Positions 1-6,418 of a DNA stretch of 15,344 nucleotides are shown here, piece by piece (within the stretch, counting starts at the first letter, position 1; every line of letters begins with the position of its first letter). The position numbers and the translations under genes are program-made. The notes beneath the pieces are model-generated. The model was not told the DNA's origin and ran no database searches. It worked only from the letters and a program-made list of their open reading frames with translations. The stretch is from Paracoccaceae bacterium (GTDB lineage: Bacteria; Pseudomonadota; Alphaproteobacteria; Rhodobacterales; Rhodobacteraceae), in NCBI GenBank assembly GCA_902525995.1, contig CABZJG010000018.1, forward strand, positions 1-15,344. Direction: 5' to 3'.

Positions 1-238
1 CTTTAAAAAAATCCAGGCTCCCGCCCCGTTTCGCTGGCGCGGCCGCCCAATGACGGCAATCGCGTTTCACGGCCCCGAGCGCATTGCGCCCGAATGGTGG
101 CTAGAAGATCCCAATTGGCGCAGCGGCGTGCGCGACTATTGGCAGGTCAGCTGCGCTGAGGGCGATCAGCTTTGGCTGTTTTTTGCCTATGGCGCGACCA
201 TATCTGGCGGCTGGTTTTGCCATGGCAGCTTTGCCTGA
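1..238 (+). CDS. imuB: ImuB-like Y-family DNA polymerase, C-terminal fragment (cut by window edge)
   Basis: The frame is open from base 2 to a TGA at 236-238 and gives about 78 C-terminal residues; the start lies outside the window. The tail holds the segment GPERIAPEWW, then WRSGVRDYWQV and a closing GGWFCHGSFA. I recognise this as the C-terminal end of alphaproteobacterial ImuB, the inactive Y-family polymerase homologue that links ImuA and the error-prone polymerase DnaE2 in SOS mutagenesis. The ATG at 50 is internal to the frame and is probably not the real start. In relatives dnaE2 usually follows imuB directly, but here the next gene is convergent and only 111 bases away, so dnaE2 is not adjacent. 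The family call rests on the C-terminal motif only; the polymerase domain cannot be seen. Confidence 0.8.
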   Translation, partial: FKKIQAPAPFRWRGRPMTAIAFHGPERIAPEWWLEDPNWRSGVRDYWQVSCAEGDQLWLFFAYGATISGGWFCHGSFA

Positions 239-253
239 CACGCATCCTTACAC

Positions 254-341
254 TTTTTCTTTGTCTAAATACTCACTTTGATTGCCGCAAGGTCATCCAG
301 CCAAAGCACTGTTGGGATTTGAGTATTTGAACAAAGAAAAA
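254..341. repeat. 88-bp inverted repeat between convergent genes
   Basis: Two 22-base arms at 254-275 and 320-341 are reverse complements at 20 of 22 positions; the only mismatch is a CT/TC pair in the middle. The spacer is 44 bases and holds a possible inner stem (CTTTG at 276-280 with CAAAG at 302-306) and the small palindrome TTGCCGCAA at 282-290. The arms are AT-rich, unlike the surrounding genes. The repeat begins 15 bases after the imuB stop and ends 8 bases before the stop codon of the aminohydrolase gene, so transcripts from both sides would fold it. It could be a bidirectional transcript end or a small MITE-like element. I see no target-site duplication and no U-tract typical of an intrinsic terminator. 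Confidence 0.7.
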
Positions 342-349
342 ATTTAGGC

Positions 350-1171
350 TCAGCCAAGCGGCATATGGCGATTGACGTCTTTGTAAAGCAGATATCGGAA
401 CGGGCCCGGACCGCCAGCATAGCAGGCTTGCGGGCAAAAGGCGCGCAGCCACAGATAATCGCCGGCTTCAACTTCAACCCAGTCCTGATTGAGCCGATAG
501 ACCGCTTTGCCCTGCAAGACGTAAAGCCCGTGCTCCATTACATGGGTTTCCGCAAATGGGATCACCGCTCCGGGCTGCAGCGTGACAATATTGACATGCA
601 TATCATGGCGCAGGTCTTGCGGATCGACGAAGCGGGTTGTGGTCCAGGCGCCATCGGTGTCGGGCATTACAATCGGCGTTTGCTCGCTCTCATGAGCCAC
701 GAAGGCGGTTGGCTGTGCAATGCCATCGACCGCGCAATACGCCTTTCTGATCCAGTGAAACAAAGCGCGCCCTTCGCCTTGGCCGTGTATTTCCCATTTG
801 CAACCCGCCGGCAGATAGGCGTAGCTGCCCGGACGCAGGGGGTGCTCAACGCCCTGCACGCTGAGGTTCAACGCCCCTTCGACAACAAAAAGAACCGCTT
901 GCGCGGCGGCATCTGTTTCGGGCTGCTCACTGCCGCCATCGGGCATCACCTCAACCATATAGTGGCTGAAGGTTTCTGCAAAACCCGAGAGCGGACGGGC
1001 CAGAACCCACATTCGCATCCCCGTCCAAAACGGCAGAAAACTCGTGACAATATCCCTGTTTGTTCCCCGCGGGATCACCGCATAGGCCTCGGTGAACACA
1101 GCACGATCGGTCAGCATTTGCGTTTGTGGCGGCAGACCGCCGCGCGGGCTGTAGTCGGAAGGACGAGACAT
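350..1171 (-). CDS. allE: (S)-ureidoglycine aminohydrolase (bicupin, AllE/UGHY type)
   Basis: Predicted to hydrolyse (S)-ureidoglycine to (S)-ureidoglycolate and ammonia, a Mn-dependent step of allantoin (purine) breakdown in the cytoplasm. The 273-residue protein has two cupin domains, roughly residues 60-145 and 190-265. The second carries E208, H210, H214 and Q248, which fits the E-x-H-x3-H-x33-Q metal site described for this enzyme, followed by a C-terminal FRYLLYKDVNRH. Length is close to the family norm of about 260-280. I chose the ATG at 1171 rather than the TTG at 1174 because AAAGG lies about 7 bases upstream. No other allantoin or ureide gene is visible nearby; upstream is an M16 peptidase gene. 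The family call is firm; the in vivo substrate is inferred from homology. Confidence 0.88.
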   Translation of the reverse strand: MSRPSDYSPRGGLPPQTQMLTDRAVFTEAYAVIPRGTNRDIVTSFLPFWTGMRMWVLARPLSGFAETFSHYMVEVMPDGGSEQPETDAAAQAVLFVVEGALNLSVQGVEHPLRPGSYAYLPAGCKWEIHGQGEGRALFHWIRKAYCAVDGIAQPTAFVAHESEQTPIVMPDTDGAWTTTRFVDPQDLRHDMHVNIVTLQPGAVIPFAETHVMEHGLYVLQGKAVYRLNQDWVEVEAGDYLWLRAFCPQACYAGGPGPFRYLLYKDVNRHMPLG

Positions 1172-1183
1172 CAACAGGCCTTT

Positions 1184-1214
1184 CTAAGTTAGATTGCTAG
1201 GCTAACGCGTTATA
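1184..1214 (-). promoter_or_regulatory. Possible promoter -10 and operator-like palindrome upstream of allE
   Basis: On the minus strand TATAAC (1214-1209) could be a -10 box about 40 bases before the allE start, but I see no good -35 at 16-18 bases. Between it and the gene sit overlapping short palindromes: CTAAGTTAG at 1184-1192, and GTTAG (1188-1192) facing CTAAC (1202-1206) with 9 bases between. This could be a repressor site for a catabolic gene. The evidence is weak and based on pattern only. Confidence 0.22.
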
Positions 1215-1216
1215 GG

Positions 1217-1242
1217 GCAAAAGAAAAAGCCAATAGCGGCTT
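1217..1242 (-). terminator. Weak intrinsic terminator after the M16 gene pair
   Basis: Read on the minus strand, AAGCC and GGCTT form a 5-bp stem (1242-1238 with 1231-1227) around a 6-base loop. The stem runs directly into TTTCTTTT. It lies about 30 bases beyond the stop codon of the second M16 gene and before the start of allE, where a terminator separating the two transcripts would be expected. The stem is short, so it may be inefficient. Confidence 0.45.
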
Positions 1243-1272
1243 AAACAATCGCTTGTAATATTTGAAAATCTC

Positions 1273-2584
1273 CTAAAGCCCTTGCGGCGTACCGATCACC
1301 ATGATGCGCAGCTTTTCCGGTTGGAACAGCCGTGCAGCCACGCGGCGTGCCTGCGTCAGGCTGACCGCCTCAATGCGTGCATTGCGCGTGTCAATATAGC
1401 TTGGATCCAAGCCCTGCAACTGCATCCCGGCCAAGATACGCGCAATCTTTGCGTTGCCATCAAAACGCAGCGGGTACGCGCCTGTGAGGTAGGTTTTGGC
1501 GCGCGCCAACTCTTCTTCGGTGATGCCCTCGCGGGCAATTTTAGCCCATTCTGCCTTAAGCACGTCTATCGCTTCGGCCACCCGTTCATTGGCGGATGCA
1601 AATTGCCCAAGATAGAGATCAGAATACTCTGCATTGACCAGATAAGTGTTTACCCCATAGGTCAGGCCGCGGGTTTCGCGCAACTCCTGCATCAAGCGGC
1701 TTTCAAACCCGTTGCCGCCAAAAACATAATTCAGGATATACGCCGCAAAAAAAGTCTGGATCGTCACGGTCAATTCCCGCATGGCCAAACAGCGCAACGG
1801 ACTGCGGTGTGGGAAAGTCGATCACCTTGACCCCGGTCTGTAAGCCAAGTGGTGCTGGCTCGAGCAGCGGCAAATCACTGCTTGGCGGCAAATCACCGAG
1901 CAGATCCTCGATCAATACGGAAAGCTCTTCTGCCGTAATATCACCCACTGCCAAAACAACGACCCGTCCGCGGACCAGCGTGTTGCGATGGCTGGATATA
2001 ATGTCGTCGCGGCTTAGGGCTGATACGGTCTCAATGGTTCCAAGATCGTCGCTGCCATAGGGATGATCCCCGTAAGCTTCAGCATCGAAAGCTTTGCCCA
2101 CCAGATCGTTTGGATCTTTGGTTTGCGCCCGAATGCCGGTCAGGATCTGGGCGCGCACCCGTTCAATGGCATCCTCGTCAAACCGGGGCGCAATCAGGGA
2201 TTGCCGCAAAAGGGCAACGGATTGCGCCCGATTGGCAGTCAGGAACCGCGCTGATATCCCCAGCAGATCTTGATAGGCGCGGTAGCCAAAAGAGGCCGCC
2301 AAGCCCTCTTTGGCGGCAGCGAAAGCCTGGGCGTCCATCTCGCCCGAGCCTTCCTCCAGCAGGCCGGTCATCAGCTGCGTCACCCCGCGTTTTGCCAAAG
2401 GTTCAAGGGCCGAGCCGCCACGAAAATGCAGCTCGAGCGCGACAAAAGGAATGTTGTGGTCTTCTACCAACCAAGCCTTTATGCCCAACGGGGTGGTGAG
2501 GGTTTGCACAGCATTTGCCGCCCAGAGCGGTGCGGCCCACAGGCCGATGAAGATCGCAACAACAGCGCTTAGAATTCCCCGCAT
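1273..2584 (-). pseudogene. M16 peptidase, non-catalytic subunit, frameshifted
   Basis: Exported M16B-family peptidase homologue. The ATG at 2584 overlaps the TGA of the preceding M16 gene (TGATG), with GAGGAG about 8 bases upstream, so the two are translationally coupled. Residues 1-23 form a signal peptide ending in AANA. The zinc motif HxxEH is absent (that region reads RGVTQLMTGLLEEGSG), but the C-terminal GFESRLMQELRETRGLTYG block is present, as expected for the R/Y-loop partner of an M16 heterodimer. The first frame runs through SVALFGHAGIDRDDPDFF, then breaks at seven A/T bases (1747-1753); the family sequence continues one base out of frame as AAYILNYVFGGNGFESRL. With six bases in that run the product would be 436 residues. 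It may be a true pseudogene, a sequencing error, or read by slippage. Confidence 0.85.
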
Positions 2585-3929
2585 CACTGCATCTCCTCTT
2601 CAGGTTTCATCAGCCAGCCAGTAACAGAGCCCGCATCGCGTAAAACATCTTTCGCGGCCGCCATGATATTTTCGGCTGTGACCGCCTGAATGATATCAGG
2701 CCAGCCGTGAATATCGCTCAGCCCAAGCCCTGAGGTCAGCGCCGCCCCATAGCTATTGGCCAGCCCTTGAACATTATCCCGGGCATAAATATCCGAGGCT
2801 GCAAACTGGGTTTTGATCCGCTCAAGCTGCTCAAGATCAACGCCGGCTTCAAAAAACTCGGCCAGCGCTTGGTCAAGCGCTTCTTCGGCGGCTTGCAAGG
2901 TGACCTCTGCAGACGGGACAACCGCAAACCCGAAACTGCTTTCATCAAGCGATAACCCGTCATAAAAGGCCGCCGCATAGACCGCGGTCAAGGTTTCAAA
3001 TTGCAGTTTTTGCGTCAGCACTGAGGTCTGCCCACCGCCCAAAATTTCTGCCAAAAGCGTGAGCGCGGCGGCGGTGCTTTGATCCCCCGGATCGCGCTCG
3101 GGGGCCAGATAGCTGCGGGTCATATAGGGCTGCGCCACGCGTTCATCGCGGTACGTCAAACGCCGCGCGGCAATTTGCGGCGGCTCTTGCGGGCGTGCGC
3201 GCGGGCCAAGCTGCGGATTGGCGGGCAAAGGCCCGTAATTTTTTCGGCCAATTGGCGCACGTCATCGGGCCGCACATCACCGGCCACAACCAGCACCGCA
3301 TTGTTGGGTGCATAATACTGCCAGTAAAAATCAAGTGCATCGCTGAGGCTTAGCTTTTCCATTTCGTGCCGCCATCCGATCACCGTCACCCCATAGCGGT
3401 GATTGAGAAAGAGCGCGGCGGTGGTTTGCTCGCGAAACAGCGCTCCGGGACTGTTTTCCACACGTTGATTACGCTCTTCGATGATCACTTCGCGTTCGGT
3501 CAGAATATCTTCTTTGCTGAGGTCTAGATTGACCATACGGTCCGCTTCCATCTGCATCATCAAGTCAAGCCGGTCTGCTGCAACACGCTGGAAATAGGCG
3601 GTAAAATCCTTACTGGTAAAGGCGTTATCACTGCCGCCGTTTTCCGCCACTACGCGCGAAAATTCCCCCGCTTCGAGGGTTTTGGTTTGCTTAAAGAGCA
3701 AATGTTCCAAAAAATGCGCAATCCCCGAGACACCGGCAGGCTCATCCGAAGATCCGGCACGATACCAAAGCATATGCACCACAACCGACGCACGGTGGTC
3801 TTCAATCACCACCACCTGCAGGCCATTATCCAGTGTAAAATCAGTGACCTGATCAGCAATATCGGCAGGGGCAGCCATCGGAATGAAAAGCACACCAATC
3901 CAAGCCAGACAGAAACGAAAAAATTGCAT
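2584..3929 (-). pseudogene. M16 zinc peptidase, catalytic subunit, frameshifted
   Basis: Exported M16B-family metallopeptidase (insulinase/pitrilysin clan). I chose the ATG at 3929, which follows a strong AGGAGGGG, over an upstream in-frame ATG at 4079, because it is followed at once by a signal peptide (MQFFRFCLAWIGVLFIPMAA, cleaved near APA-D). The zinc site is H72-F-L-E75-H76 with the distal glutamate at E151 or E152 in VIIEERN. The frame breaks at six A/T bases (3239-3244): the upstream frame runs VAGDVRPDDVRQLAEK and then drifts to a stop at 3156, while the family sequence resumes in another frame as NYGPLPANPQLGPR. One more base in the run would restore 448 residues. The downstream M16 gene starts on this gene's stop codon. 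The partner is probably the non-catalytic M16 protein encoded next. Function beyond peptide cleavage is unknown. Confidence 0.87.
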
Positions 3930-4013
3930 CAATCCCCTCCTCTTTGGCTCAAAGATATATCTCCGCCGCACGGTTGCAACCAAATGGGGTCTGTTTTCTT
4001 CACATGTTGGCCA

Positions 4014-4019
4014 ATTATA
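4014..4019 (-). promoter_or_regulatory. Candidate -10 box for the M16 pair
   Basis: The minus strand has a perfect TATAAT here, 84 bases upstream of the M16 start codon. No convincing -35 lies at 16-18 bases, so this is only a candidate. If real, it would give the M16 pair its own transcript, separate from lspA. Confidence 0.3.
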
Positions 4020-4065
4020 GCGCATTGCAAAGACACCGCCTGTTGCAAGATAAGGCGCTGCGGCC

Positions 4066-4102
4066 ACCGCCGCCGCCACGTCGGTTTTATGGCGGCGGCG
4101 GT
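4066..4102. repeat. Perfect 13-bp GC-rich hairpin
   Basis: ACCGCCGCCGCCA (4066-4078) is the exact reverse complement of 4090-4102, with an 11-base loop. On the minus strand it spans the end of the decayed lipoprotein gene, whose final CCG codons give four prolines. Neither strand has a U-tract after the stem, so it is not a classical intrinsic terminator. It could still pause transcription or cap an mRNA end between lspA and the M16 genes. Confidence 0.6.
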
Positions 4103-4265
4103 AGCCTTTCGAATGAGGTGGGCCTTTGCAGCGGGGCCTGCATTTTCAAAGAATGCCCATGCGGTGCAATATTTGCGTTGCCAAAGCCCGTTGGCGCTGC
4201 AGTTGGGTCACTGCAGCCGCTCATCAAACCCATAGCCGAAACAAATAAACCCAACACAGGCGCAT
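4087..4265 (-). pseudogene. Decayed small lipoprotein gene, probably DUF3035 family
   Basis: This accounts for most of the lspA-M16 gap. From the best start (ATG at 4265, with GAGG upstream) the frame stops after 13 codons. One base out of frame, from 4257, there are 56 codons that read like a lipoprotein: hydrophobic LGLFVSAMGLMSGC with a lipobox ending in M-S-G-C, then a polar stretch, then APLQRPTSFERLPPPP and a TAA. Adding one base after the second codon would join MR to this signal peptide. A second short out-of-frame piece (AWAFFENA) lies inside, suggesting more indels. In relatives I recall a DUF3035 lipoprotein gene of about 170 codons exactly here; too little sequence remains for that length. 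The family assignment rests on synteny and a short match. The rest of the gap to 3930 shows no gene. Confidence 0.5.
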
Positions 4266-4320
4266 CTCTACCCCCTCACCTAAGATCACCTTAGTAGCGA
4301 TGATTGTAACGGGTCATCCC

Positions 4321-4803
4321 CTATTTTGTGTCACCGGATTTAGGCGGATCAGCAAAAAACACGAGCCCGATGGCCCCTGCGAAAATGAACGTATCTGCAA
4401 GGTTGAATGCAAACGGATTATCAAGCCCGCAGCATGACATATTCAGAAAATCGGCCACCGCGCCATAGATCGCGCGATCGAGCGCGTTGCTCAGTGCGCC
4501 TCCGATCAACAGTCCCGCAGAAATATACCCAAGCCGCCCAAGCGGCGTGCGCCGCAACCAAATCGCAATTGCGGCCGAAACAGCCAGCGCAAAGCCGATC
4601 AACACCCAGCGCTGGATTAAACTGTCGCCTGCAAACAAGCCGAAGTTGACCCCATAGTTCCAAGCCATACGGAAATTCAAATAGGGCGGGAAAACATCTA
4701 GCTCAAACTGGTTTCTAAGGTCGATCCCAAAGACCACGACCCATTTGCTGATCTGGTCAATCAAAAGCGCGCAAAGAGCTGAGATCAGAGTTAATCTATG
4801 CAT
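4321..4803 (-). CDS. lspA: Lipoprotein signal peptidase (signal peptidase II)
   Basis: Inner-membrane aspartic protease that removes the signal peptide from diacylglyceryl-modified prolipoproteins. The 160-residue protein has four hydrophobic segments (about 5-25, 65-83, 92-108, 135-150). The family motifs are N-x-x-D-R at 106-110, then G-A-V-A-D-F with D118, and F-N-L-A-D with D137; D118 and D137 align with the two catalytic aspartates. The usual GGAxGN reads GGALSN here (Gly to Ser), a small departure beside the active site. The ATG lies 2 bases after the purH stop, so it is in the same transcript. Length is normal for the family. Confidence 0.95.
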   Translation of the reverse strand: MHRLTLISALCALLIDQISKWVVVFGIDLRNQFELDVFPPYLNFRMAWNYGVNFGLFAGDSLIQRWVLIGFALAVSAAIAIWLRRTPLGRLGYISAGLLIGGALSNALDRAIYGAVADFLNMSCCGLDNPFAFNLADTFIFAGAIGLVFFADPPKSGDTK

Positions 4804-4805
4804 CG

Positions 4806-6395
4806 TTAATGCCTAAAATGCCGCATGCCAGTAAAGACCATGGCCAGCCCCGCATCGTCAGCGGCCGCGATCACCTCATCATCGCGCATTGATCCTCCGG
4901 GTTGGATAATCGCGGTTGCGCCGGCTTTGGCCGCTGTCATCAGCCCGTCTGCAAAAGGGAAAAACGCATCCGAGGCCACCACAGAACCTTGGGTCAACGG
5001 CGCGCTCAGCCCCAGCGTTTCGGCCATATCTTCGGCCTTGCGCGCAGCAATGCGGCAGCTGTCGACGCGGCTCATCTGACCGGCGCCGATGCCCACGGTT
5101 GCCGCCGCTTTGGCATAGACGATCGCGTTGGATTTCACATGTTTGGTCACCCGCCAAGCAAACAGCATATCCGCCATCTCTTGCGCGCTCGGGGCGCGTT
5201 TGCTGACCACTTTGAGATCATCCTGAGAAATCTGGCCGGTGTCTTTGTCTTGCAATAAAAACCCGCCGGCCACTTGCCGCAGGGTTGAGCCCGGCTGCTT
5301 TGGGTCGGCCATGCCGCCGGTGGTCAACAGGCGCAGGTTTTTCTTGGCGGCAAACACCGCAATGGCCTCGGCGGTGGCGTCCGGTGCGATCACAACTTCG
5401 GTAAAGATTTTGCTGATCTCTTCGGCGGTGGCTTTGTCCAGGGTCTGGTTCACGGCAATGATGCCGCCAAAGGCGCTGGTGCGGTCGCAATCAAATGCCG
5501 AAGTATAGGCCGCCGCAAGGCTATCGCCGCGCGCCACACCGCAGGGGTTGGCGTGTTTGACAATGACGCAAGCGGGCCCGTCGGCAGGGTCAAATTCGCT
5601 GGCCAGCTCAAAGGCGGCATCGGTGTCGTTGATATTGTTGTACGACAGCTCTTTGCCCTGATGCTGAATGGCGGTGGCCACCCCGGCGCGGTTGCTGCCA
5701 TCCACATAAAACGCCGCAGATTGATGCGGGTTTTCACCATAGCGCAGGCTTTGCGCCAAATTTCCCGCCTGACTGTGCCGCCGCGGGGCATTATTGCCCA
5801 AAGCCTGCGCCATCCAGCCTGAAACCGCCGCATCATAAGCTGCGCAGCGGGCATAGGCACGCTGGGCCATTTGCTGACGAAACGCGTAAGAGGTCTGGCC
5901 ATCCTGCGCGGCCAGCTCGCCCAGCAGGGCCTCATAGTCTTCCACATCCACCACGGTGGTCACAAAGCGGTGGTTTTTCGCCGCCGCCCGGATCATGGCA
6001 GGCCCGCCAATGTCGATATTTTCAACGCAGCTGTCATAATCACCGCCGCCTGCGACCGTTTGTTCAAAAGGGTAAAGATTGACCACCAAAAGATCGATGC
6101 CGGCGATATCATGCGCCTCCATTGCGGCCTGATGCTCTGCATTATCACGCAGCGCCAGCAATCCGCCATGCACTTTGGGGTGCAGGGTCTTGACCCGCCC
6201 ATCCATCATTTCGGGAAACTGGGTCACCGCAGCGACATCTGTGACCTCGATACCGCTGTCACGCAGCGCCTTGGCGCTGCCGCCGGTGGACAGTATCTCG
6301 ACACCGCTTGCGCTCAGCGCCCGGGCCAAATCAATCAGGCCGGTTTTATCGGAAACAGAAAGCAAGGCGCGGCGCAGCGGAAAAAGATCAGTCAT
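4806..6395 (-). CDS. purH: Bifunctional AICAR formyltransferase / IMP cyclohydrolase
   Basis: Catalyses the last two steps of purine synthesis: formylation of AICAR by 10-formyl-tetrahydrofolate, then ring closure to IMP. The 529-residue length is normal. The N-terminal IMP cyclohydrolase domain (about 1-195) has STGGSAKAL near 36-44 and DGRVKTLHPKVHGGLLA at 65-81. The C-terminal transformylase domain has GKELSYNNINDTDAA at 247-261 and KHANPCGVA with the catalytic K280-H281 pair. The frame is intact throughout. There is no strong Shine-Dalgarno before the ATG at 6395, but the upstream heparinase-like gene ends 23 bases away, suggesting one transcript. lspA follows with a 2-base gap. Confidence 0.97.
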   Translation of the reverse strand: MTDLFPLRRALLSVSDKTGLIDLARALSASGVEILSTGGSAKALRDSGIEVTDVAAVTQFPEMMDGRVKTLHPKVHGGLLALRDNAEHQAAMEAHDIAGIDLLVVNLYPFEQTVAGGGDYDSCVENIDIGGPAMIRAAAKNHRFVTTVVDVEDYEALLGELAAQDGQTSYAFRQQMAQRAYARCAAYDAAVSGWMAQALGNNAPRRHSQAGNLAQSLRYGENPHQSAAFYVDGSNRAGVATAIQHQGKELSYNNINDTDAAFELASEFDPADGPACVIVKHANPCGVARGDSLAAAYTSAFDCDRTSAFGGIIAVNQTLDKATAEEISKIFTEVVIAPDATAEAIAVFAAKKNLRLLTTGGMADPKQPGSTLRQVAGGFLLQDKDTGQISQDDLKVVSKRAPSAQEMADMLFAWRVTKHVKSNAIVYAKAAATVGIGAGQMSRVDSCRIAARKAEDMAETLGLSAPLTQGSVVASDAFFPFADGLMTAAKAGATAIIQPGGSMRDDEVIAAADDAGLAMVFTGMRHFRH

Positions 6396-6418
6396 AATTC
6401 ATAGGGTCCATTTGTTTG

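Noticed and set aside
365..1192. Plus-strand open frame of 275 codons covering allE
   Set aside because: It is the antisense shadow of a clear bicupin gene and its translation has no recognisable motifs; GC-rich codon bias keeps the opposite frame open.
3944..4294. Plus-strand open frame of 116 codons in the lspA-M16 gap
   Set aside because: No convincing motif or ribosome binding site; better explained as the antisense of the decayed lipoprotein gene.
4266..4320. Short palindrome CTAAGATCACCTTAG just downstream of lspA considered as a terminator
   Set aside because: Stem is only 5 bp and no U-tract follows on either strand.
5871..6404. Plus-strand open frame of 177 codons inside purH
   Set aside because: Antisense to the conserved IMP cyclohydrolase domain, with no ribosome binding site or motif.
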